Positions 34,753 to 44,900 of a DNA stretch of 64,000 bases are shown here, piece by piece. The notes beneath the pieces were generated by a model, which had not been told where the DNA came from, did not search any database, and saw only the letters and a program-made list of their open reading frames with translations. The position numbers and the translations under genes were made by a program. The stretch is taken from contig NZ_QGGO01000017.1 in assembly GCF_003148625.1 (NCBI RefSeq), positions 52,227 to 116,226 of the forward strand. The letters run 5' to 3'. This DNA is from Arcicella aurantiaca. Its GTDB lineage: Bacteria; Bacteroidota; Bacteroidia; Cytophagales; Spirosomataceae. Each line of letters starts with the position of its first letter. Position 1 is the stretch's first letter.

Positions 34753-35916
34753 ATGAATTACGGTGGAATTTTCAGGAAATCACTTTTACTACTTTTGGTA
34801 GTTATTCCTGCCTTGTTCTTGGAAAGTTGTAGCTCCTCTGGCGGAAGCAAGAGTAAAGGCAAATCAACAGCAAGTAGCAAAGGAAGAAGTAGCAAAGGTA
34901 AAGGTGAAGTAGCCTCTAAGGGGAAAGGCAAAAATAGTAAAAATAGCCGCAGTAGTAAAAAAGAAGATGTTGGCATGGTCAACGGGGAAGTTGCAGCTAC
35001 AGCTCGTAAAGGTTGGAAACAAACTACTCCACTCGGAATGGTTTTAATCCCTTCTGGCTCATACATGATGGGACAAGCTGATGAAGACGTTGCGTCAACT
35101 TCAGTAAGTTTCAACAAACGTGTAACAGTGGCTCAGTTCTACATGGATGATACCGAAATCACTAATAATGAATATCGTCAATTTACAAGCGTAATGATGA
35201 CGGATTCGATTTCTGTTTTAGGAGAAGAAAAAATCTTAGCAGAATATTATCCTGATACAACTGTTTGGAGTAAAGACTTTACTTATCATAACGGTGACCC
35301 AATGACAGAATATTACTTCTCAAGTCCTGCCTTCGATATGTATCCAGTTGTGGGTGTAAGTTGGGTAGCCGCAAGATATTTCTGCGAATGGAGAACAAAA
35401 GCTTATAACGATTACCGTACTTCAGAAGGTATGTATATTTCTCCAAGATTCCGTTTGCCATCAGAAGCAGAATGGGAATGGGCAGCTCGTGGAGGAAAAG
35501 CATCTGCAAAATATCCTTGGGGTAACCCTTATGTAGCTAATGGAAAAGGTTGTTTATTAGCCAACTTCAAGCCACATAGAGGAAATTATGATGCTGATGG
35601 TTATGCTTATACTGCTCCTGCAAACCAATTTAATCCTAATGATTATGGTTTGTATAACATGGCAGGTAACGTAGCTGAATGGTGTTTAGATGCTTATGCT
35701 GATAACTCAGTAGCTATTACTTGGGACTTAAACACCATCAACGATGATAAAGATGAGCCACGTAAAGTAATTCGTGGAGGTTCTTGGAAAGACGTTGCTT
35801 ATTACTTAGAAACAGGTACACGTTCTTACGAATACGAAAATAAAAAACGTTCTTATATCGGATTTCGTTGTGCAATGAACCACTTAGGTCGTTCATCAGG
35901 CAAAGAATTCAAATAG
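34753..35916 (+). CDS. gldK: T9SS/gliding lipoprotein GldK (PorK)
   Basis: 387 residues. Lipoprotein signal with lipobox LESC near residue 25, then a long Ser/Lys/Gly-rich linker (about 27-75), then a formylglycine-generating-enzyme/sulfatase-modifying fold (about 95-380: MVLIPSGSYMMGQ, DTEITNNEYRQF, FRLPSEAEWEWAARGG, GLYNMAGNVAEW, KVIRGGSWKD, GFRCAMN). GldK forms the periplasmic ring with GldN beneath the outer membrane. The linker is longer and more basic than in many homologues. A hairpin follows the stop before gldL. Confidence 0.96.
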   Translation: MNYGGIFRKSLLLLLVVIPALFLESCSSSGGSKSKGKSTASSKGRSSKGKGEVASKGKGKNSKNSRSSKKEDVGMVNGEVAATARKGWKQTTPLGMVLIPSGSYMMGQADEDVASTSVSFNKRVTVAQFYMDDTEITNNEYRQFTSVMMTDSISVLGEEKILAEYYPDTTVWSKDFTYHNGDPMTEYYFSSPAFDMYPVVGVSWVAARYFCEWRTKAYNDYRTSEGMYISPRFRLPSEAEWEWAARGGKASAKYPWGNPYVANGKGCLLANFKPHRGNYDADGYAYTAPANQFNPNDYGLYNMAGNVAEWCLDAYADNSVAITWDLNTINDDKDEPRKVIRGGSWKDVAYYLETGTRSYEYENKKRSYIGFRCAMNHLGRSSGKEFK

Positions 35917-35961
35917 TAGAATTACACATTTGAAGAAAAGCTAATATAGCACTTCAAATAA

Positions 35962-36009
35962 TAAGCGAGGGAAACCCATCTTACTAAACAAGATAAGTTC
36001 CCTCGCTTA
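35962..36009 (+). terminator. Stem-loop between gldK and gldL
   Basis: TAAGCGAGGGAA / TTCCCTCGCTTA, a perfect 12-base stem with a 24-base loop containing a smaller hairpin (ATCTT / AAGAT). CTTTTGAG follows, a weak T-run. It may partly terminate or stabilise the gldK transcript, setting a higher level of GldK than of GldLM. Confidence 0.55.
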
Positions 36010-36162
36010 CTTTTGAGATAATAATAGAAAATTGTTGAGCAAATATCAAAATCCTTTAAATCTAAAGAATCTGCCATATTACCAACTTAAAAACGCTATT
36101 ACTTATCCATTATATTAAAAATACAGGTATTAGTCTCAAATAAATTTATCTTATTAATCACA

Positions 36163-36948
36163 ATGGAAAAAATTATTAACGTCATCGCCAGTTTTGGTGC
36201 AGCAGTAGTTATCGTTGGAGCTTTATTTAAAATTTTACACTGGAATGGTGCAAATGAAATGTTGATGGTTGGTATGTTTACAGAAGCCGCTATCTTTATT
36301 TTATTCGGTGTTTTATACTTAGTAGCAAAACCAGAAAAACAATACGAGTGGGAGAGAGTATATCCAGAATTATCAAAAGAATTTACAGGTGAATTGCCAA
36401 AAAGAAGTGTTGCTGCTCCATCTACTGGAACAGGCATCACTGCTAAAATGGACGAAATGTTAGCTAACGCAAGAGTTACGCCTGATATTTTTGATAATTT
36501 AGGAAAAGGAATGAAGTCTTTGACTGACACCGTTTCTAAAATTGGTGATATTACAGATGCAACAATTGCTACAAATGATTATGCTAAAAATGTAAAATCT
36601 GCATCAGGAGCGATGGGTGAAATGAACAAGGCTTATGGAGCTACAATGAATGCTATGTCAGAAATGTCATCAGCTACACAAGATGCAAAAGAATACCGTG
36701 TTCAGTTCCAGAAAGTAACTCAGAATATGGGAGCATTAAATGCTGTTTATGAATTAGAATTACAAGACACCAATAAGCACTTGAAAGCAATGAATACGTT
36801 CTATGGCAATTTAACAACTGCTATGGAAAATATGGCTGATGCAAGTAAGGATACTCAACAGTTTAAGCAAGAATTATCTAAATTGACAACTAACTTATCT
36901 TCATTAAACAACGTTTACGGAAGTATGTTAACAGCAATGAAAGGATAG
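36163..36948 (+). CDS. gldL: T9SS/gliding motor protein GldL
   Basis: 261 residues. Two N-terminal membrane helices (about 8-26 and 36-56: VIASFGAAVVIVGALFKILHWNGAN...MLMVGMFTEAAIFILFGVLYLV) match the GldL motor core, including a Lys in the first helix and a Glu in the second, the polar pair thought to carry the proton path. The rest is a cytoplasmic helical, coiled-coil-like tail with Ala/Met-rich repeats. GldL with GldM forms the proton-driven motor that powers secretion and gliding. The length is typical. Confidence 0.96.
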   Translation: MEKIINVIASFGAAVVIVGALFKILHWNGANEMLMVGMFTEAAIFILFGVLYLVAKPEKQYEWERVYPELSKEFTGELPKRSVAAPSTGTGITAKMDEMLANARVTPDIFDNLGKGMKSLTDTVSKIGDITDATIATNDYAKNVKSASGAMGEMNKAYGATMNAMSEMSSATQDAKEYRVQFQKVTQNMGALNAVYELELQDTNKHLKAMNTFYGNLTTAMENMADASKDTQQFKQELSKLTTNLSSLNNVYGSMLTAMKG

Positions 36949-37068
36949 TAATAGGTATTAGGTTGAAGGTCTTAGGTTTTAGTAGTTTTTGCTAACCCCT
37001 AAATCCTAATCCCTACCCCCTAAAAATAAAACTTAAACTAAAACGAAATCCTATAAGCACATAATATC

Positions 37069-38661
37069 ATGGCAGGAATGAAAGAAACGCCCCGTCAGAA
37101 GATGATTGGGATGATGTATTTGGTGCTAACCGCCCTACTTGCGTTGCAGGTGAGTGATGCCCTTTTACAGAAATTTGTATTATTAAATAACAGCTTAGAG
37201 ACGGCAAATAATTCAGCCGTACAGAAAAATATTGCAACTATTGAAGGCATGAAAACTTTGTTAGAAAAATCTGCTAACAAAGCAAACGATGCACAATATA
37301 TTACACAAGCTCAAGAAGTCCACAAATTAGCCGATGCAATGGTTGGAGAATTAGATAATTTGAAAGCTCAAATTGTTGAAAAAACAGGTGGATATGACAA
37401 AGAAACTGGTGCTTTAGTAGGAATGAAAGAAACCGAAAAAGTATATGAGTTAATGATTGGTGGAAAGAAAAATGGTTTAGCTTATGGTCTTAAAACTAAA
37501 TTAGATGACTATGTTGCTAAAATTTCTAAATACGCAGGTGACAGTAAGTTAAAAGTTGAGCCTTTAGCAATGTCGGGTAGTGAAGACCCTGCTGTGGCAA
37601 AAGATGCAAATAATAAGAATAAAGATTTTGCTGAATTAAACTTTGCAGAAACTCCCGTTCCAGCAGCTTTAGCAACATTAAGTCAAAAGCAATCAGAAGT
37701 TCGTCGTCATGAAAGTACAATTTTGAGTGCATTGGCTCAAAAAATTGGTTTGAAAGACATCAAATTTGATAAAATTTTAGCCATGGTTTCTGCAAAATCA
37801 AATACTGTTGTTGCAGGTATGGACTATGAGGCTGAAATGTTTATTGCTGCTTATTCTTCTGGAATTACGCCAAGAATGAGTTTCAATGGTTCTTCTGTTC
37901 CTGTGAAAGATGGTAAAGGACAAATTAAATTTAAAGCTCAAGGTGGTCAATATGACGGTCGTGGACTTTCAAGAAAAACTTATACCGCAACAATCTCTTT
38001 CAACGGACCAAACGGTGCTGAAACAAGAACAATCGACCAAGAATATTTCGTATTGAAACCAACTTATAACATCGAAGCAGGTAGTTTACCTCCATTATAT
38101 TTAGGTTGTGCAAATAAATTAAGTATTGTAAGTCCAGGTTTAGGAGCTTTATGGCAACCGTCTATTACCGCTAATGGTGGAGATGTTATTGCAGGTGGTG
38201 GTGCAGGAAAAATCACTGTTGTTCCAAGCGGTACATCTGTTGAATTAAGTATCAATAACGGTGGTATTTTGTTAGGCGTTGAAAAATTTAGAGTTCAAAG
38301 AATTCCTAAGCCAGAAGTTAGAGTATTTGGTAATGGTGGCGAATTAGATGAAAAACGTGGTGCAAGTGCAACTGGTTTAAGAAGTATTGATGCAAGAGCA
38401 ATCGCACAAGAATCATTCAAAGCAACTAACCCCGATGACGCTAATTACCGAGTTTCAGAAGTATATGTAGCTTTAGCAAGAGGTAGTAAAAAAGTTGGAG
38501 ACGTAACTCTATCTGGAGGTGGAAGTATTAGTTCTTTAGCTCAAGTAGCTCAACCTGGTGACCGCTATTATATTGAAATTAAAGGTGTTCAGAGAAAAAG
38601 CTTTAGAGGTACTATCGAGACTATTCCTTTTAACATGGTTAAGAATATTCCTTTGAATTAA
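37069..38661 (+). CDS. gldM: T9SS/gliding motor protein GldM
   Basis: 530 residues. A short cytoplasmic N-terminus (MAGMKETPRQKMIGMM) leads to one membrane helix (about 13-33: MYLVLTALLALQVSDALL), then four periplasmic domains reaching to the GldKN ring: a helical D1 (about 35-220) and beta domains D2-D4 (about 225-530). It is the rotating or moving shaft of the motor. The sequence is complete and in the expected order after gldL (gap of 120 bases filled with an imperfect palindrome built from CCTAA/TTAGG units). Confidence 0.96.
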   Translation: MAGMKETPRQKMIGMMYLVLTALLALQVSDALLQKFVLLNNSLETANNSAVQKNIATIEGMKTLLEKSANKANDAQYITQAQEVHKLADAMVGELDNLKAQIVEKTGGYDKETGALVGMKETEKVYELMIGGKKNGLAYGLKTKLDDYVAKISKYAGDSKLKVEPLAMSGSEDPAVAKDANNKNKDFAELNFAETPVPAALATLSQKQSEVRRHESTILSALAQKIGLKDIKFDKILAMVSAKSNTVVAGMDYEAEMFIAAYSSGITPRMSFNGSSVPVKDGKGQIKFKAQGGQYDGRGLSRKTYTATISFNGPNGAETRTIDQEYFVLKPTYNIEAGSLPPLYLGCANKLSIVSPGLGALWQPSITANGGDVIAGGGAGKITVVPSGTSVELSINNGGILLGVEKFRVQRIPKPEVRVFGNGGELDEKRGASATGLRSIDARAIAQESFKATNPDDANYRVSEVYVALARGSKKVGDVTLSGGGSISSLAQVAQPGDRYYIEIKGVQRKSFRGTIETIPFNMVKNIPLN

Positions 38662-38667
38662 GAAGTA

Positions 38668-38757
38668 CAAAGTATTATGTATTAAGTATCATGAATAACA
38701 TTTATTGACGTTTGCTTCTTAATACTTAGCACATAATACTAAATACTAAAATATATC
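38668..38757. repeat. Imperfect palindrome between gldM and gldN
   Basis: AGTATTATGTATTAAGTAT at the left roughly complements ATACTTAGCACATAATACT at the right (about 17 of 20 pairs). It is probably another decayed member of the TATTAGT-type dispersed stem-loops. Confidence 0.5.
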
Positions 38758-38835
38758 GTTATTCAAAATATGAAACAATAAGTTTACAGATACTTGAAAA
38801 TCAAATAATTGTAAAACTTGTCATTCCATAATTTT

Positions 38836-39747
38836 ATGAAGAATCTTAGTAAAATAGCAAGTGTGGTTTTATTGTCTATGACAACTTGCACATGGGTATC
38901 TGCCCAAGAAAAAGACAATAAAGGGAAGAATCCTGATTCTGTTCGTCCAATTGATGAATCTAACATCATGTGGAAACAGCGTTTGTGGAGACGTATGGAT
39001 TTGAACGAAAAACAAAATCAGCCTTTTTTCTCAAAAGGAAATGAAATTACTAAATACCTAATTGAATGGGTACAAAGTGGTGTTTTGCAACCATATAGAA
39101 ATGACTCTTTGAAAACTAAAATTTCTAAGGAAGATTTCATGAAAAACTTAGTCATGGAAAACTCTATTGGAGATAATGCTTTATCTGATGCTGAAAAAGC
39201 AGCAGGTTTTGGAACTGAAAGTGGAGGTACTGCCGCAGCAGATGATGGTTGGGGTGACCCAAAACCAAAAACTCCTGCAAATGGTACAGCAAATGATGGA
39301 TTCAATGGTCCAAAACCTTCATCATCGGGCGGAGAATATTATTTTCCTAAAGAGTTATCAGTATTAGAAATACGTGAAGATGCCATTTTTGATAAACAAC
39401 GCTCTCGTTTGTACTATGATATTCAGTCGATTACTGTAATCATTCCAGCAAACAAAACAACGGCTGGTTTTGATAAAAATGTAGCGTCATTCAAATACAA
39501 AGATTTAGATAAATTATTCCGTAGTAATCCAAATTGTGTTTGGTATAACGAACAAAATGAAGCTCAACACAAAAATATGGCTGATGCTTTTGACTTACGT
39601 TTGTTTCACGCTCGTTTGACCAAAAAAGGAAACTCTAAAGATGATGATTTAGATACAATTTATGGTGGTGCAAAACAAGGAATGGTACAGTCTCAACAAT
39701 TAGAATACAAATTGATGGAGATGGAACATAACCTTTGGGAATACTAA
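38836..39747 (+). CDS. gldN: T9SS/gliding ring protein GldN (PorN)
   Basis: 303 residues from the ATG at 38836, which starts the signal peptide (MKNLSKIASVVLLSMTTCTWVSAQ). The TTG at 38818 only adds six residues. The conserved core is DESNIMWKQRLWRRMDLNEKQN, VLQPYRNDSL, ELSVLEIREDAIFDKQRSR and FYNEQNE-like NCVWYNEQNEAQHKNMADAFDLRLF. A Gly/Pro/Asn-rich linker (about 125-165: WGDPKPKTPANGTANDG) splits the domain, longer than in many relatives. GldN binds GldK in the periplasmic ring. It is the last gene of the cluster and is followed by a strong terminator. Confidence 0.95.
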   Translation: MKNLSKIASVVLLSMTTCTWVSAQEKDNKGKNPDSVRPIDESNIMWKQRLWRRMDLNEKQNQPFFSKGNEITKYLIEWVQSGVLQPYRNDSLKTKISKEDFMKNLVMENSIGDNALSDAEKAAGFGTESGGTAAADDGWGDPKPKTPANGTANDGFNGPKPSSSGGEYYFPKELSVLEIREDAIFDKQRSRLYYDIQSITVIIPANKTTAGFDKNVASFKYKDLDKLFRSNPNCVWYNEQNEAQHKNMADAFDLRLFHARLTKKGNSKDDDLDTIYGGAKQGMVQSQQLEYKLMEMEHNLWEY

Positions 39748-39763
39748 GAAATTTCGATTTCAA

Positions 39764-39799
39764 AATAAAAAAGAACGTCAATTTGACGTTCTTTTTTAT
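39764..39799. terminator. Two-way terminator between gldN and uvrC
   Basis: An 18-base perfect palindrome arm, AATAAAAAAGAACGTCAA / TTGACGTTCTTTTTTATT. It has A/T tails in both directions and lies between convergent genes. Confidence 0.85.
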
Positions 39800-41611
39800 T
39801 TATTGACCACCTACTTCTTCTAACTGTTGTTTAATTTTCAAAGCACGAGCTTTTCCTAATAATGTTTCTAATTCTTCGGGCGTTGCCTTGTAAATATTGC
39901 TTACCGTTCCAAAATGCTTTAATAGTTTTTCTGCTGTATTTTTCCCAATTCCCTCAATACTTTCTAATTGACTGATGATGAAATTTTTAGAGCGTTTATC
40001 TCGGTGTTTGGTAATGCCAAAACGGTGAGCCTCATCTCGAAGCCTTTGAATTAATTTTAACGATTCAGACTTTTTATCAATGTATAAGGGGATGCTATCT
40101 TCTGGAAAATAAATTTCTTCTAATCTTTTGGCAATACCAATAATCGGAACTTTACCGTATAAACCAAGAGCTTTGAGGGCATCGCTGGCAGAACTCAATT
40201 GACCTTTGCCACCGTCCACAATAATCAAATCGGGTAATGCCGCTTCCTCTTCCAATAAACGAGTATATCTTCTGGTGATAACTTCGTACATCGTGGCAAA
40301 ATCATTTGGTCCAACTACTGTTCGAGGGGTAAAGTGACGATAATCCTTTTTTGAAGGCATTCCATTTTTAAAACAAACCATTGCTGAAACAGGGTTTGTT
40401 CCTTGAATATTGGAGTTATCAAAACATTCTATGTGTTTCGGAATCGTTTTTATCTGTAAATCATTTTTCAAAGTAAGTAAAATACGCATTTTAGCATCTC
40501 CAGCACTTTCTTCAGATGCTTGCCTATCTGCTTTTTCTTTACGGAAATATAGCACATTTTTGAGCGACATATCCAAAAGCTTTTTCTTATCGCCAATTTG
40601 TGGAATGGTATTTTCGACCCCTTTTAATTCTACCGAAAGCGGAATATTAGTAATTACTTCCTTGGCATCGCTTTCATATTTATCTCGCATTTCCCAAACC
40701 ATCATGGTTAAAATATCTTCTTCCGTTTCTTCTAATTTTTTCTTTACTTCTAAAGATTGAGATTGAGTAATAAATCCATTCTGAACCTTCATGAAATTAA
40801 AATAAATGGCTTCTTCATCGGATACAATTGAGAAGACATCGACATTCTTGATATTGGGATTAACAACGGTTGATTTACTTTGGAAATTTACCAAATACGC
40901 CAATTTTTCCTTAAACTCTTGAGCTTCTTCAAAATTTAATTTACTGGCAGCATCCAGCATTTTTTCCTCAAAATATTGGCGTGGGAGACCCATATTCCCT
41001 TTTAATATATTTTTTGCTTGGTCAACTTCTTTTAAATAATCAGATTCACTTTGTAAGTTTTCACAAGGTCCTTTGCAATTTCCAATGTGATATTCGAGAC
41101 ATACTTTGAATTTCCTTTCTTGAATATTTTTTTCCGATAAGTTTAGGTTGCAAGTTCTGAATTTGTACAATTGTTTAAACATATCCAGAATAGAATACAT
41201 CACTTTTAAATTGGCAAAAGGACCAAAAAAAGTTCCTAATTTTTTGTCAACTCTTCTGATGGTAATAATCTTAGGGAATGGTTCATTAGTGATGCAAATG
41301 AATGGATACATTTTATCATCACGAAGTAAGATGTTGAATTTAGGTTGGTACTTTTTTATGAGTGTATTCTCTAAAAGCAGAGCATCAAATTCAGTATGAA
41401 CGATGGTGAATTCTAAATTTCTGATTTGGCTGACCAGGCGTTTAGTCTTACGGTCGTGTTGATTTGATTTGGCAAAATAACTACTAACTCTATTTTTTAA
41501 GTTCTTTGCTTTACCGACGTAAATGACTGTGCCTTCTTCGTCAAAATACCGATATACTCCTGGTTCTTCAGGGACTTTTGCTAAGGCTGATTTATAGTCA
41601 AATGTTGTCAT
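39800..41611 (-). CDS. uvrC: Excinuclease ABC subunit C
   Basis: 603 residues. UvrC makes both cuts around DNA damage in nucleotide excision repair. Domains are in the usual order: GIY-YIG nuclease (about 12-90: EEPGVYRYFDEEGTVIYVGKAKNLKNRVSSYF), Cys-rich region (CNLNLSEKN...CLEYHIGNCKGPC), UVR motif (about 200-240), RNase H-like nuclease (about 385-530: ECFDNSNIQGTNPVSAMVCFKNG, DLIIVDGGKGQLSSA, HRFGITKHR) and a C-terminal helix-hairpin-helix pair (LESIEGIGKNTAEKLLKHFG). Complete. It is convergent with gldN. Confidence 0.97.
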   Translation of the reverse strand: MTTFDYKSALAKVPEEPGVYRYFDEEGTVIYVGKAKNLKNRVSSYFAKSNQHDRKTKRLVSQIRNLEFTIVHTEFDALLLENTLIKKYQPKFNILLRDDKMYPFICITNEPFPKIITIRRVDKKLGTFFGPFANLKVMYSILDMFKQLYKFRTCNLNLSEKNIQERKFKVCLEYHIGNCKGPCENLQSESDYLKEVDQAKNILKGNMGLPRQYFEEKMLDAASKLNFEEAQEFKEKLAYLVNFQSKSTVVNPNIKNVDVFSIVSDEEAIYFNFMKVQNGFITQSQSLEVKKKLEETEEDILTMMVWEMRDKYESDAKEVITNIPLSVELKGVENTIPQIGDKKKLLDMSLKNVLYFRKEKADRQASEESAGDAKMRILLTLKNDLQIKTIPKHIECFDNSNIQGTNPVSAMVCFKNGMPSKKDYRHFTPRTVVGPNDFATMYEVITRRYTRLLEEEAALPDLIIVDGGKGQLSSASDALKALGLYGKVPIIGIAKRLEEIYFPEDSIPLYIDKKSESLKLIQRLRDEAHRFGITKHRDKRSKNFIISQLESIEGIGKNTAEKLLKHFGTVSNIYKATPEELETLLGKARALKIKQQLEEVGGQ

Positions 41612-41966
41612 AGAATTAGGATATGTTCAATGATGAAGTAATTGTTGTGAAATTATGATTTAATATAAAAAGGAATTGAATAATGGTTTGTCAAAAGATT
41701 ATCCTGTGTTGTAAGGTATATTGTTTGAATGCCAAAATAATTCAAATATACTACATACAAAAATAGCCTTAGAGCTACTGTGAGTAAATTTAAAAAGTTT
41801 TTTTTTAGTTTTTTTTGGCTTTAAATTATTAAAACATAGTATTTTACGTCTAAAAAATAGTAGTTAACTAATGCTTTTCATTTGTTTTGTTAGAAACGAA
41901 GTTCTACCTTTATGATGATTTTCAACCAAAAGTCAAATTTTTTCAATTAAAAACCCAATTTTTATT
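41612..41966. other. Intergenic region between uvrC and susC
   Basis: 355 very AT-rich bases. A promoter for susC fits TTTG at 41881-41884, 20 bases, TACCTTTA at 41905-41912 (one mismatch to TAnnTTTG), 55 bases before the ATG. No clear operator is seen. No anti-sigma or regulator gene is adjacent. Confidence 0.55.
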
Positions 41967-44900
41967 ATGAACACAAAATTTTACTCTCCTTTGAAGAGTA
42001 TGCTTTTGTTAGGCGTATTTCTCCTGAGTACGTTATTAACTTTAGCACAGGACAGACGTGTGACTGGAAAGGTTACAGGTGCTGATGGACAGGGAATTCC
42101 TGGGGTTTCTATCCTTTTAAAGGGTACACAAACAGGTACAACGACAGATGCGGGCGGTAATTTTGCAATCGGCCTGAAATCGGGAAAAGATGTTTTAGTT
42201 TTTTCTGCAATCGGTTACAAGGGTTCGGAAGTAAGTGTTGGTTCACAGACTTCAGTAAATGTAACATTGAGTGATGATGTGTCAGCGTTAGATGAAGTAG
42301 TAGTAACAGGTTACCAAACTGTTCGTAAAAGAGACATTACTGGTGCTGTTACAGTTGTGAACACTGAAGACCTCAAAGCTGTCAAAAACACTTCATTTAT
42401 CCAAAATTTGGCAGGTCAAGCCTCTGGTTTGAACATTTCGACTTCTGGTTCTCCTGGCGATGCAACAAACGTGCGTATTCGTGGTATTAGTTCGTTTACC
42501 AACAACGACCCTCTTTACGTGATTGATGGTGTACCTGTTGAGGATAAGTTCCAAAATACGATTAACCCCAATGACATCGAGACTATCCAAGTATTGAAAG
42601 ATGCTTCGGCTTCTTCTATTTATGGTTCTCGTGCTTCTAATGGCGTAATCGTAATTACAACTCGTCAAGGTAAGTCGGGAAAAGCTAAGGTTTCTTTCAA
42701 CAGTAGCTTTGGATTAGCGAATGCTGTAAAAGGTTACGATGAAGTTTTGAACACTTCATCAGAATACTATGCTCAGGCAATCAGACTTAAGTTTCAAGCT
42801 GATGCAGCTAATACTCCATGGTATGCTAAAACGCCAGGAGCTCTCAGCCAGTATATTCAGAATTCACCCGCATTAATTAACGGGGTGAGTAATTATGACC
42901 CATCTACTTATGACCCATTGAACAACCAAATCACTGAGACGAATAAAACGGGTACTAACTGGTGGAAAGAAATTACAAGAACTGCCAAAGTGATAGACCA
43001 GAGTTTGAATGTTACAGGAGGTAATGATGTGGCTAACTACAACATCTCAGCTTCATATTTGAATCAAGAAGGTATTCTTAATCTTACTCAGTTTAATAGA
43101 GCTACCATTCGTGCCAACTCGAGTTTCAAAATTGGTAAGAGGTTACGTGTTGGTGAGAATATCATGTATGCTGCTAATTGGGGCGTAGGTATCTCGTCCA
43201 GAGGTGGTAACAACAACGAATTTGGGGTTATTGGTGAGGTAATCAAATCTACACCAGTAGTTCCAGTATATGATATCAAAGGAGGACCTGCTGGTCACCT
43301 TTCTGCTCAGTCAGGTAACTTCACTAACCCAACCCAAGTGTTGATTGACAATAGTAACAACAATGATACGGGTAAAAGATTGTTGGGTAATATTTTCGGT
43401 GAATTTGAAATCATTGATGGGCTTAAGTTTAGAACAAATTTAGGTGCAGATATTGGAACAACTTGGAGACGCTCTTTCACTTATCCACAGCCTTATCGTG
43501 CTGAGGGTGTGAAAACGTTGGCAGGTTCAATCTTCAACGAATCTTGGACACAGACCACTACCTGGAATATTACCAATACTTTACAATTCAACAGAAACTT
43601 TGGTAAACATTCTGTGGGTATATTGGCAGGACAAGAGGCAGTTGCCACTGATTATAGAGATATATTCGGACAATTAGCTGGATACTTTACTGCCGATATC
43701 AACGCTTGGTATTTGAATACTGCTTTGGGAGACCCTGCTTCACGGTCAGTTTCATCAACGGGATATGAATCTAAATTAGCTTCATATTTTGGCAAAGTTG
43801 ATTATGCTTTCGATGATAAATACTTGATTTCGGCAACTATTCGCCGTGACGGTTCTTCAAAATTCTTATCTTCCGTTCGTTATGGCGTATTCCCTGCATT
43901 ATCTTTGGGTTGGAGAATTTCACAAGAAGGATTCATGAAAGACTTGACGTTTATTTCTGATTTGAAATTGAGAGCATCGTATGGTGAATTGGGTAATCAA
44001 CGCATCAGAAACTATAACTTTGCCAGTATCTATGGTGGAGCGGTAGGGACTACTTTCTATGACATCAATGGAGCAAATGGTAGTGCAGCAACTGGTTATT
44101 CACTTCAGTCTTTTGGAAACCCAGATACTCAATGGGAGACTTCTAAAAACAAAAACTTTGGTTTTGATGCTTCGTTTATCAACAATACTCTCAACGTAGT
44201 ATTAGATATTTATTCAAGAAATACCGAAAACTTATTGTATAATCCTGCCTTGCCTGGAACCGCTGGTGTTGCTTCACCTCCTTTTATAAATGTAGGGTCT
44301 ATGTTGAATACAGGTTGGGATTTGAGTATTAATTATCGCAAGAATATTGCTAAAGACCTTAGCCTAAATCTTGGCATGAATTTGAGTCATTATCGTAATG
44401 AAATTCAGAAGGTATCCAATAATGCCAACTTCTTCTATCCATCAGATGGTACTGCTTTAAATAGCCGTATTCCAGGCTCAACAACCTCAATCATCAACAA
44501 AGTAGGTTATCCTATTTCATCATTCAATGGTTACATAGTTGAAGGGCTTATCACGACTGATGCTGAATTGAAAAAGCATACTGGAACGGGTGCTGCAGCC
44601 ATTGGTGGTTTGAAATTTAAGGATGTAAATGGCGATGGCGTAATTAATGAAAACGATATTACGGTTAATGGTAATCCTCACCCAAGTTTAACGGGCGGTT
44701 TGAACATCGGTTTGAAATACAAAAATTTTGATTTTAATTCATTCTGGTTTGGTTCGTTTGGAAACCAAATATTTACAGGTTACTGGATTCAGTCATATTT
44801 CATGAACTTCAACGCCAACGTATTGAAAGACATTCTTGAAAAACAAGGAACAGGCAATTATCCAAAAATCAATCAAGTGGACCGTTCGTCAGCGAATGCT

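Noticed and set aside
41630..41658. Third copy of the two-component operator upstream of susC (ATGAAGTAATTGTTGTGAAATTATGAT)
   Set aside because: It needs a gap to align, matches poorly, and has no -7 box at the 33-base spacing, so it is likely chance similarity in AT-rich DNA.
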